Assembly (NCBI GenBank): GCA_041394705.1
Contig: JAWKHS010000004.1
Location: 434,001-498,000 of the forward strand
Length of the DNA: 64,000 nt
Direction: 5' to 3'
DNA from: Vicinamibacterales bacterium
GTDB lineage: Bacteria; Acidobacteriota; Vicinamibacteria; Vicinamibacterales; UBA2999
Shown: positions 34,674 through 42,548 of the stretch, one piece after another
Position numbering within the stretch: the stretch's first letter is position 1
Layout: each line of letters opens with the position of its first letter
Made by a program: the position numbers and the translations under genes
Notes under the pieces: model-generated
The model's input: the letters and a program-made list of their open reading frames with translations, nothing else
What the model was told of the DNA's origin: nothing
Databases searched by the model: none

Positions 34674-35933
34674 TCAGCGCGGCGGGCGGACGAGCGTGGC
34701 CACGGCTTCGACGTGCGCGGTACGCGGGAAGAGGTCGAAGGCGCGGAGGTCCGCCATCACGAATCCGTCCGCGGTCAGCAGGCCGACGTCGCGCGCCAAG
34801 GTGGCCGGATCGCAGGAGACGTAGACGATGCGACCGACCGTGGAGCGCGCGAGCGCGGCGGTCACCTGAGGCGCGAGGCCAGCTCTCGGCGGGTCCACCA
34901 CGACCGCCGGCACGCCCTCGAGGCCACCTGCGGCGGCAAAGGCCTCGACCGTCGCGTGGTGCGCGACGAGCGCCGGCCAGGCGCGGGCGTGAGCCGCCAG
35001 GTCACCGGCGGCATGCCGCTCCGATTCCACGGCCGTGACGGTCCGCCCGTCGGCGGCGAACCGCACGCTGAACAGGCCGACGCCCGCATAGAGGTCCGCG
35101 ACGACGTCCTCGCCGAGGCGGCCGGCCACGTCGTCCACGAGCGCTTGCAGCAGATACCGGTTGCCCTGGAAGAACGACCGTACGTGGTGGCGGACCGTCA
35201 CCGCCCCGCCGTCGGCGCCGCGGAGGGCGTCCACCACGACCGGCTCTCCGAACCCTTCCGCCGACTCGCGCCCCTCCCCGCTCCACGAGAGCCCCTGCAC
35301 CTCCGTCCGCGTTCCGATGCCGCCGCGGGGGACGCGTCCGGCCACATCGACGTGGGCCGCGCAGCGGGTGCCGTCGAGGGACTCCGCCCATTCGATCTCG
35401 GCCGCGTGCGGCGTGGCCCCCGCGACGGCGGCGCAGATCGCCTCGAGGCGGGCGGCGCCGTCCGCCGCTAGCTGGCGCGTCCCCGCGATCGCGCAGAGCG
35501 TGTGCGTGGACGCCTCGAAGAATCCCCAGCGGCCCTGTCGGACGTGGGCGCGGGCGCGGGTGCGGTATCCATCGGCGGGTCCGGCCTCGACGGGGATGCG
35601 GCCGACGTCGATCTTCGCGAGACGCCGGAACGCATCGGTCAGCATCTCTCCCTTGAGAGCGGCCTGGCGGGGCGCGCTGACGTGGGCCAGCACGTTGCCG
35701 CCACACGCCACCGCGGCATCCGCGGCGACGCGGTCAGGCGACGGATCGAGCACGTCGATGGTGCGTGCGAACACCGTGTGGCGCTGGACGCGCTCCACGA
35801 CGGCCCTGACGCGCTCGCCGGGGATGGCTCCGGCGACGAGGACGACCGCGCCGTCGTGCCGCGCGATCATGCGACCGCCGACGGCCGGCCGCTCCACCTC
35901 GAGCGTCAGCGTCTCGCCCCGGGAAGGCGCCAT
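34674..35933 (-). CDS. TrmA/RlmD-family RNA (uracil-C5) methyltransferase, Fe-S cysteines missing
   Basis: 419 residues. An N-terminal TRAM-like domain (LEVERPAVGGRMIARHDGAVV) precedes a class I SAM domain with motif I VVADLYAGVGLFSVRF, DPPRAGL and the catalytic-Cys motif YVSCDPATLARD. In RlmD-type enzymes a CGGC motif in the linker binds an iron-sulfur cluster; here the corresponding stretch is ACGGNVLAHVSAPRQAALK, with only one of the cysteines, so the cluster is probably absent. Target RNA and position are unknown. It overlaps the preceding gene by one base (TGATG). Confidence 0.88.
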   Translation of the reverse strand: MAPSRGETLTLEVERPAVGGRMIARHDGAVVLVAGAIPGERVRAVVERVQRHTVFARTIDVLDPSPDRVAADAAVACGGNVLAHVSAPRQAALKGEMLTDAFRRLAKIDVGRIPVEAGPADGYRTRARAHVRQGRWGFFEASTHTLCAIAGTRQLAADGAARLEAICAAVAGATPHAAEIEWAESLDGTRCAAHVDVAGRVPRGGIGTRTEVQGLSWSGEGRESAEGFGEPVVVDALRGADGGAVTVRHHVRSFFQGNRYLLQALVDDVAGRLGEDVVADLYAGVGLFSVRFAADGRTVTAVESERHAAGDLAAHARAWPALVAHHATVEAFAAAGGLEGVPAVVVDPPRAGLAPQVTAALARSTVGRIVYVSCDPATLARDVGLLTADGFVMADLRAFDLFPRTAHVEAVATLVRPPR

Positions 35934-36628
35934 CAGTCGAACCTCACGTCGGGGAGCCCCTGGTCACGCCGCAAGGCCCGCGCACGGGCCGCGTCCGTCG
36001 CGGTCGCCCATTGATCGGCCGTCAGCCTGCCGCGGAACGGCTCGAGCTCGCGCGCGGCGTCGTCCGCGAACGCCGACAGGCGCTCGGCCGGACAGTCCTG
36101 TTCGGCCGCCCGCAGGAGCCGCGCGTCGAGGGCGGCGAGTTCGGCGATGAGGGCCTCCCTGGCGGCGCCCCGCGCCGCGCCGGCGGCGTCCAGGATGGGC
36201 CCGAGCGCGTCCAGGATCTCGCCGGCGGCGGCGTGCAGCGCCGGACCGCCCCGGCCGGTCGTGAGGAGCGTGGTCAGGTGCGCGGCTGCGGCTTCCACGT
36301 GGCCCGCCAGCGCCCCGCGCTTCGGCGCCGGGCCGGCGCCGGAGAGCGGCGCCGCCACACCCACGGCCCGGCGCCACCGATCGAAGCCGTCCAGGACGTC
36401 ACCCTCGCAGAACTCGATGCGAAGCGGCCGGCGACGCACGGTCGTGCGGCGGGCGGCCCGTGCGACCGTCCTGTCGATGCCGTCACGCACGACGCTCAGC
36501 GGGATGCCGGCGTCCGCCCAGCCCTTCACGAGCTCGAACGCCGGACCGACGAGGCGAATCAGGTGCCCGTCGTTCCGGCGGCAGAGGTGCGCCTCGACGT
36601 CCCGGCAATAGGCGTGGACGTCGATCAC
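35933..36628 (-). CDS. Conserved-looking hypothetical protein
   Basis: 231 residues from GTG 36628 (a GTG at 36637 is also possible). Soluble, predicted mostly helical, with no signal or membrane segment. Distinct blocks are HLCRRNDGHLIRLVGPAFEL, WADAGIPLSVVRDGIDRTV and RIEFCEGDVLDGFDRWRRAV, then a long Ala-rich helical C terminus. These blocks and the coupling to the methyltransferase gene suggest a real, functional protein, but I recognise no domain. RNA-related roles are a guess from context only. Confidence 0.72.
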   Translation of the reverse strand: MIDVHAYCRDVEAHLCRRNDGHLIRLVGPAFELVKGWADAGIPLSVVRDGIDRTVARAARRTTVRRRPLRIEFCEGDVLDGFDRWRRAVGVAAPLSGAGPAPKRGALAGHVEAAAAHLTTLLTTGRGGPALHAAAGEILDALGPILDAAGAARGAAREALIAELAALDARLLRAAEQDCPAERLSAFADDAARELEPFRGRLTADQWATATDAARARALRRDQGLPDVRFD

Positions 36629-36656
36629 GGCGTGCACCCGCCTGCGGCGCCGGCGT

Positions 36657-37472
36657 TCAGAGCCACCGCACCGCTCCAGACACGATCCGGGCCACGCGCT
36701 CGCCAGTGTCGACCAGGAGCGCGCCGCTCGCATCCACTCCGCGCGTCGTGCCTTCCCGTTCCACGCCCGACTCGACCCAGCACACGGGCCGGCCGACGAT
36801 GCCGCCCGCGCGGTGGCGCCAGCGATCGACCACCCGGTGGAACTTGCCGTCGAGGAGGTCCTGGTACCGCGTCGCCCATGCCGCGAGAATCTCGGCGAGC
36901 ACCTCCCCCACGTCCGGCACCGCCCCGAGCTCGCGCTCGAGCGAGGTCGCACGCTCGTCCTCGCCCACGTAGGCCACGTCCCGCACGTTCACGCCCACGC
37001 CGAGCACCACGAACTGGCGCTCCGCGCCGAGGTGGTGCGCCTCGGCCAGGACCCCGGCGAGCTTGTAGCCATGGAACAGATCGTTCGGCCACTTCAGGGA
37101 GGCTTCAAGGCCCGTGGCCTGCCCGATGCCCTCGGCAACCGCCAGGCCGGCCGTCAGCGTCAGGAGGCCCAGGACGCTCGGGGCCTCTCCGACCGGGGCT
37201 TCGACCGGCGGGCGGACCAGCAGCGACACGTACAACCCGGCGCCGGCCGGCGACGACCAGAGGTGTCCCCGCCGCCCCCGGCCCGCGGTCTGCTCGCCCG
37301 CCACGAGAACCAACCCGTGCGGTGCGCCGGTCTCGCCCAGCATCGCCACCGCGTCCATCGTCGAGGCGACGGTCGGCGCGTAGCGAATCCCGCCGACGTG
37401 GGTGCCGAGGCGCGGCCTGACGCGGGCCACCGCGTCCGCCATCGGCGCGGGCAGGGTCGACGATGCCTCCAC
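36657..37472 (-). CDS. birA: Biotin--[acetyl-CoA-carboxylase] ligase
   Basis: 271 residues from GTG 37472, two bases after the nadC stop. The biotin-binding loop is GEQTAGRGRRGHLWSSPAG, with KWPNDLFHGYKLAGVLAE and a C-terminal SH3-like domain (VGRPVCWVES, RGVDASGALLVDTGE). The N-terminal winged-helix domain of E. coli BirA is absent, so this is a monofunctional ligase without repressor activity. Located after nadC and before the hypothetical protein, on one transcript. Confidence 0.94.
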   Translation of the reverse strand: MEASSTLPAPMADAVARVRPRLGTHVGGIRYAPTVASTMDAVAMLGETGAPHGLVLVAGEQTAGRGRRGHLWSSPAGAGLYVSLLVRPPVEAPVGEAPSVLGLLTLTAGLAVAEGIGQATGLEASLKWPNDLFHGYKLAGVLAEAHHLGAERQFVVLGVGVNVRDVAYVGEDERATSLERELGAVPDVGEVLAEILAAWATRYQDLLDGKFHRVVDRWRHRAGGIVGRPVCWVESGVEREGTTRGVDASGALLVDTGERVARIVSGAVRWL

Positions 37473-37474
37473 GA

Positions 37475-38329
37475 TCAGTCGACGGCTGCCTCGATCTCGA
37501 GGCTGAGATCCACGGCAGGCGCGGAATGCGTGAGGGCCCCGATCGACACCGCGTCTGCGCCCGTCGTCGCCAGCTCGGGCAGCTTCGCGATGGTCACGCC
37601 GCCCGACACCTCGATGTAGGCCCGGCCGGCCACCGTCGCCACGGCCTGCCGCACGTCGTAGGTCGGGAAGTTGTCGAGCAGTACCGCCGAGGCGCCCGCG
37701 GCGAGCGCCTCGTCGAGCTCGGAGAGGGACTCCACTTCCACTTCGACGCGCAGGCCGTTCGCGCCGGCGAGCGCCCGCGTCACCGCGGGCGTGATGCCGC
37801 CGGCGAGCCGCTTGTGGTTGTCCTTGACCAGGATCGCGTCGTCGAGCGCGGCCCGGTGATTCGTGCCCCCGCCGCACCTGACGGCGTACTTCTCCAGCGC
37901 GCGCCAGAGCGGCGTGGTCTTGCGGGTGTCGAGCACCGTGATCCGTCCGTGGGCGGCCTCCACGTACGCGGCCGTCAGCGTCGCCACCCCCGACAGCCGC
38001 TGGACGATGTTCAGGGCGGTGCGTTCGGCCGTCAGCAGCGCCCGCGCCTGTCCGGTGACCACGGCCACGACGTCGCCGGCCTCCACCCGCGCGCCGTCGC
38101 CCCATCGCACCTCGAACACGACGGCCGGATCGCACTGGCGGAAGACCTCGGCCGCCACGTCCAGGCCCGCCACGACGAGCGGCGCCTTCGCCAGCAGGAC
38201 GCCGCGGCCCCGCGCGCCCGCCGCGACCACCGCGCGGCTCGTCGCGTCACCGGTCCGGACGTCCTCGGCGAGCGCGCGCGCGACGAGATCGCGGTAGGTC
38301 TCTGGCGCGGGAGGCGCGAGCGCCGTCAT
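37475..38329 (-). CDS. nadC: Nicotinate-nucleotide pyrophosphorylase (carboxylating)
   Basis: Quinolinate phosphoribosyltransferase of NAD synthesis, 284 residues from ATG 38329. The signatures are ALNIVQRLSGVATLTAAYVE, VLDTRKTTPLWRALEKYAVR and GGGTNHRAALDDAILVKDNH, followed by EVEVESLSELDEAL and VSIGALTHSAPAVDLSL. All quinolinate-contacting basic residues typical of the family appear present. It overlaps the valS stop as ATGA; no nadA or nadB is in the window. Confidence 0.96.
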   Translation of the reverse strand: MTALAPPAPETYRDLVARALAEDVRTGDATSRAVVAAGARGRGVLLAKAPLVVAGLDVAAEVFRQCDPAVVFEVRWGDGARVEAGDVVAVVTGQARALLTAERTALNIVQRLSGVATLTAAYVEAAHGRITVLDTRKTTPLWRALEKYAVRCGGGTNHRAALDDAILVKDNHKRLAGGITPAVTRALAGANGLRVEVEVESLSELDEALAAGASAVLLDNFPTYDVRQAVATVAGRAYIEVSGGVTIAKLPELATTGADAVSIGALTHSAPAVDLSLEIEAAVD

Positions 38330-40896
38330 GCCGGCGCCCCTGACGCCGGCTCGAACGTCGCGTCGACCGACAGCGTGTCGGCGGGTTCGAAGGCCAGATC
38401 GCGCACGTTCCCGGCCGCCCGGACGTCCGCCGCGACGAGCCCCAACGCCGCCAGGCGAGCCTCGGTGTCCCGCACCACGGCGCGGGACATGGCCGTCTTC
38501 ATGCCCACCTTGGCCTCGGACTTCGCGCGCCGCAGCGCGGCGATGACGTCCACGGCCACGGCCAGCGGCGCCACGTCCGCCGATCCCGGCACGAGCGCGG
38601 CGATCTCGGCCGAGGTCGGCCACGGCGCGCGGTGGACGGAGCCGGACTGCCACCACGACCACACTTCGTCGGCCACGAAGGGCAGGTAGGGCGCCAGCAG
38701 CCTGGTCAGCACCGACAGCGTCGCGCGCATCGCGGCGTTGGCCGACTGCGCGCCCTCGGCGCCGTGATCCCCGTAGCGCCGGGCCTTCACGAGCTCGAGG
38801 TAGTCGTCGCAGAAGGACCAGAAGAACGCCTCGGTGCGATCGAGCGCGCGCGTGTACTCGTAGCGGTCGAGGGCGGCCGAGGCGTCGTCCACGAGCGTCG
38901 CGAGCGTCGCGAGGAGAGCGCGGTCGAGCGGCGCCGTGATCGCGCCCAGCTCAGCGTCGCGGCCGAGGACGAACTTCGACGCGTTCAGCAGCTTGATCGC
39001 GAGCCGCCGTCCGATCTTCATCTGCCCGACGTCGAACGCCGTGTCGACGCCGGGGCCGCCGCGGGCCGCCCAGTAGCGGACGCCGTCGCTGCCGTACTCC
39101 TGCAGGAGCCCCATCGGCGTGACGACGTTGCCCTTGGACTTCGACATCTTCTTGCGGTCCGGGTCGAGCACCCATCCCGAGATCGCCGCGTGTCGCCAGG
39201 GCAGCGAGTCGTGCTCGAGGTGCGCCCGGAGCACCGTCGAGAAGAGCCACGTCCGGATGATGTCGTGCGCCTGCGGACGCAGGTCCATCGGGAACGTGCG
39301 CGCCATGAGGTCGGCGTCGTGGTCCCAGCCGCACGCGATCTGCGGCGACACCGACGAGGTCGCCCAGGTGTCCATCACGTCGGGGTCGCCGATGAAGCCC
39401 CCGGGACGTCCCCGCTGCGATTCCTCGTAGCCGTCCGGCACGTCGGTGGACGGGTCGATGGGCAGCCGCGACTCGTCGGGCACCATCCGCCGTGCGTAGT
39501 CCACCGAGCCGTCGTCGCGCACCGCGTACCACACCGGGAACGGCACGCCGAAGAAGCGCTGGCGGCTGACGCACCAGTCGCCGTTCAGGCCGTTCACCCA
39601 GTTCTCGTAGCGCGCCCGCATGTACTCCGGATGCCATTGCAGCTCGCGCCCTCGCGCCAGCAGGCCGTCCCGGTGCTCGATCGTCTTGAAGAACCACTGG
39701 CGGCTCGTCACGATCTCGAGCGGGCGGTCGCCCTTCTCGAAGAACTTCACGTGGTGGGTGATCGCGCGAGGCGGCGCCACGAGATCGCCCGACGCCGTCA
39801 GCAGCTCCACGATGCGGGCCTGCGCCTTCTTGGCCGACAGACCGACGAGCTGGTCGTAGGCGGCCTGGGCCTGCGCGGAGTCCCCGCTCTCCCAGCCCTC
39901 GCCCCCCCACGTGACGGCGCCCAGGGTGCCGTTGGGCTGGATGACGGCCCGGACCGGCAGGCGGAGTTCCCGCCACCACACGACGTCGGTGAGATCGCCG
40001 AACGTGCAGATCATGGCGATGCCGCTGCCCTTCTCCGGATCGGCCAGCGCATGCGCCACCACGGGCACGCGCGCCTTGAAGAGCGGTGTCGTCACGACGC
40101 TCCCGAAGAGCGGCTGGTAGCGCGCGTCGTCGGGATGGGCGACCAGCGCGACGCAGGCCGGCAGCAGTTCCGGCCGCGTCGTGTCGATCTCCACGGCGCC
40201 GCCGTCCTCGCGTGCGAACCGCAGCCGGTGATACGCGCCCGGCATCTCGCGATCCTCGAGCTCGGCCTGGGCCACCGCCGTCTTGAAGTCCACGTCCCAG
40301 AGCGTCGGAGCCTCGAGCTGGTAGGCCTGTCCGCGGGCGAGCAGACGGAGGAACGCCAGCTGGGACACGCGCTGCGCGGGTTTCGCGATGGTCGCGTAGG
40401 TCATCGACCAGTCGATCGACAGGCCGAGATGGCGCCACAGCTGCTCGAAGGCGCGCTCGTCCTCGATCGTCAGGCGCGTGCAGAGCTCGATGAAGTTGGG
40501 ACGGGACACGGCGATCGGGGTCTTGCCGGGCGCCGCCGGCGGCTCGAACGCCGGGTCGTAGGGCAGCGCCGGATCGCACCGCACGCCGTAGTAGTTCTGG
40601 ACCCGGCGCTCGGTCGGCAGGCCGTTGTCGTCCCAGCCCATCGGGTAGAACACGGCCTTGCCGCGCATCCGCATGTAGCGCGCGACGATGTCCGTGTGGG
40701 TGTAGGAGAAGACGTGGCCGACGTGCAGCGAACCGCTCACCGTCGGCGGCGGCGTGTCGATGGCGTAGACCTCGTCGCGCGTCCGCGCGCGGTCGAAGCG
40801 GTAGGTGCCCTGCTGCTCCCAGCGCTCGGAGAACTTGGCTTCGAGGCCTTCGAGGGCCGGGGACTCGGGGACGGCAGGCGGTAGCGGTGTGGACAT
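38326..40896 (-). CDS. valS: Valyl-tRNA synthetase
   Basis: 856 residues from ATG 40896. The class I HIGH motif is VSGSLHVGHVFSYTHTD, the valine-specific editing (CP1) domain follows, and KMSKS occurs as DRKKMSKSKGNVVTPMG. The GRPGGFIGDPDVMDTWATSS block and the lack of a long C-terminal coiled coil place it with the shorter ValRS type also seen in actinobacteria rather than E. coli-like ValRS. The frame stays open upstream to 41268, but that part is not homologous. Confidence 0.95.
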   Translation of the reverse strand: MSTPLPPAVPESPALEGLEAKFSERWEQQGTYRFDRARTRDEVYAIDTPPPTVSGSLHVGHVFSYTHTDIVARYMRMRGKAVFYPMGWDDNGLPTERRVQNYYGVRCDPALPYDPAFEPPAAPGKTPIAVSRPNFIELCTRLTIEDERAFEQLWRHLGLSIDWSMTYATIAKPAQRVSQLAFLRLLARGQAYQLEAPTLWDVDFKTAVAQAELEDREMPGAYHRLRFAREDGGAVEIDTTRPELLPACVALVAHPDDARYQPLFGSVVTTPLFKARVPVVAHALADPEKGSGIAMICTFGDLTDVVWWRELRLPVRAVIQPNGTLGAVTWGGEGWESGDSAQAQAAYDQLVGLSAKKAQARIVELLTASGDLVAPPRAITHHVKFFEKGDRPLEIVTSRQWFFKTIEHRDGLLARGRELQWHPEYMRARYENWVNGLNGDWCVSRQRFFGVPFPVWYAVRDDGSVDYARRMVPDESRLPIDPSTDVPDGYEESQRGRPGGFIGDPDVMDTWATSSVSPQIACGWDHDADLMARTFPMDLRPQAHDIIRTWLFSTVLRAHLEHDSLPWRHAAISGWVLDPDRKKMSKSKGNVVTPMGLLQEYGSDGVRYWAARGGPGVDTAFDVGQMKIGRRLAIKLLNASKFVLGRDAELGAITAPLDRALLATLATLVDDASAALDRYEYTRALDRTEAFFWSFCDDYLELVKARRYGDHGAEGAQSANAAMRATLSVLTRLLAPYLPFVADEVWSWWQSGSVHRAPWPTSAEIAALVPGSADVAPLAVAVDVIAALRRAKSEAKVGMKTAMSRAVVRDTEARLAALGLVAADVRAAGNVRDLAFEPADTLSVDATFEPASGAPA

Positions 40897-40975
40897 GGGA
40901 CGTCGCGGTGGTCGAAGGGCGCGAAACACCACATCGTACCGGCTCGGTCCCGGACGGCGCAACCGCGCCGGACGC

Positions 40976-42010
40976 CTAGCGCGTGGCGGGCGCCGACCGG
41001 ATCCGCGCGATCTCTTCGCGCACGAGGCGCTCGGAGACGTCCGTGACGACGAGGCGCGCCACTTCCGCGACCACGGCCGGCGCGAGCTCCCGGACCAGAC
41101 GCTCGGCGGCGGCGTTCGCCGCCGCCGGCGCCACGCGTTCCACGCGCTCGGCCACCAGCTCGGACACGTGGCGCTCCCGCGCCGCGTCCCCGCTCCAGAT
41201 GGCCACGACGCGCTCGGCCACGCGCTGCAGGTCCTCGTCGGCCAGCGGCCGGTCGATCGGGGCCGCAAGGAGGGCCTCGGCGGGCGGAGCGGCCGGCGCG
41301 CCCAGTGACGGATCCAGCGCCGCCGCGGCGGCGGCCAGGGCGTCGGCCACGGACGGCCCCGACGCCACCGGCGCGTCCACCACGGCCCGGAGGAGGTCGC
41401 CAGCCGGATCGTCGGTGCCCGACGCCGGCGTCTCGGGTTCGAGCGCCGCGAGCAGCGCGCCCACGGCCGACGGCTCGGGGTCCGCGGGGGCCACGGTCAC
41501 CGAGGCCACATCCTCCACGGCGACGGCGGCGACCTCCTCGGACCCGACCGCCGCCGACGAGGTCACGGCCGTCTCCGGCGACGCCTCCTCGTAGGCGGGC
41601 CGCCACAGCGCCGGTTCGGCCACCGTGCGCCGTCCGTCGCGAATGGCCCCGCGCACGGCGTCGATGAGCTGCATCGAATCCAGCGGCTTCCGGAGCACGC
41701 CGCGCACGCCCGCCGACGCCAGCACGCCGTCGTCCACCGTCTCGCCCTGGCCCGCCATGAGGATGACGGGCGGCGCGGCGTCGCCCTGCGCGTCGCGGAC
41801 CTGTCGGGCCATGGTGAGCCCGTCCGGCGGGCCCATCGTGAAGTCGACCACGAGGACCGCGGGCGGCTTGGCCTGCCACTGCTCCACTCCGGTACGGCCG
41901 TCGGCGGCGACGACGAGTTCGACCGGCTGGTCGGCGAATGTCATCTCCACGACCCGCCGCGTGATGCGGCTCTCTGAAACGACGAGCACCCGGGGAGTCG
42001 AGACGGTCAT
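40976..42010 (-). CDS. Response-regulator receiver protein with long acidic linker
   Basis: 344 residues. Residues about 6-120 are a CheY-like receiver with the phospho-acceptor Asp in VLVVDFTMGPPDG and the conserved Lys in GVLRKPLD. A Pro/Ala/Glu-rich linker of about 120 residues follows, then a helical C terminus (DLQRVAERVVAIWSGDAARE, RHVSELVAERVERVAPAA) without a recognisable DNA-binding or enzymatic output domain. No histidine kinase is adjacent. The architecture resembles single-domain regulators of motility or cell-polarity systems, but function is not established. Confidence 0.82.
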   Translation of the reverse strand: MTVSTPRVLVVSESRITRRVVEMTFADQPVELVVAADGRTGVEQWQAKPPAVLVVDFTMGPPDGLTMARQVRDAQGDAAPPVILMAGQGETVDDGVLASAGVRGVLRKPLDSMQLIDAVRGAIRDGRRTVAEPALWRPAYEEASPETAVTSSAAVGSEEVAAVAVEDVASVTVAPADPEPSAVGALLAALEPETPASGTDDPAGDLLRAVVDAPVASGPSVADALAAAAAALDPSLGAPAAPPAEALLAAPIDRPLADEDLQRVAERVVAIWSGDAARERHVSELVAERVERVAPAAANAAAERLVRELAPAVVAEVARLVVTDVSERLVREEIARIRSAPATR

Positions 42011-42054
42011 TGGGCAGGCCTCCGCTGCCGGGGCCGTGCAAGGACCGCGCCCGC

Positions 42055-42507
42055 TCAGGCGTCGGAACGCGAGCGGACGTGGGTCTGGATGAAGTCGACG
42101 ATGGCCTGCATCGGCGTCCCCGGGATGAACACCCCCGTGATGCCCAGGGCATGCAGTTTCGGGAGGTCCTGATCCGGAATGATGCCGCCGACGACGACGA
42201 GGACGTCGTCGAGGCCCTGGCTCTTGAGCAGTTCGACCACGCGCGGACAGATGTGCATGTGCGCGCCTGACAAAATCGACAGCCCAATGACGTCAGCGTC
42301 TTCCTGCAGGGCCGCGCTCACGATCATCTCGGGCGTCTGGCGCAGTCCCGTGTAGATCACTTCCATCCCGGCGTCACGCAGCGCCCGCGCGATGACCTTG
42401 GCGCCCCGGTCGTGGCCGTCGAGCCCCGGTTTGGCGATCACCACTCGAATCTTGCCGGTCCCGGTACCGGGGTCACGGGGCTCAGGCTGGCTCACCACGT
42501 TCTCCAT
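42055..42507 (-). CDS. mcmA2: Methylmalonyl-CoA mutase cobalamin-binding subunit
   Basis: 150 residues from ATG 42507; an ATG at 42513 is in frame but touches the GAGG ribosome-binding site. A B12-binding fold with the base-off ligand motif DGHDRG (residues 30-35, His32 binds cobalt), then LSGAHMHICPRVV and VGGIIPDQDL. It is the small C-terminal domain of the mutase encoded as a separate protein, next to the catalytic subunit gene. A heptad repeat lies in the 31-base gap between the genes. Confidence 0.95.
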   Translation of the reverse strand: MENVVSQPEPRDPGTGTGKIRVVIAKPGLDGHDRGAKVIARALRDAGMEVIYTGLRQTPEMIVSAALQEDADVIGLSILSGAHMHICPRVVELLKSQGLDDVLVVVGGIIPDQDLPKLHALGITGVFIPGTPMQAIVDFIQTHVRSRSDA

Positions 42508-42516
42508 GTGCATCCT

Positions 42517-42548
42517 CTAGCCGCTAGCCGCTAGTCCCTAGCCGCTAG
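42517..42548. repeat. CTAGCCG heptad array between mcmA1 and mcmA2
   Basis: Tandem 7-base units CTAGCCG, CTAGCCG, CTAGTCC, CTAGCCG and a terminal CTAG. The mcmA1 stop codon (TAG, 42547-42545) lies inside the array, and the last unit supplies the AGAGG before mcmA2. It is a second heptad type, distinct in sequence from the GGGnCTC arrays. Confidence 0.8.
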
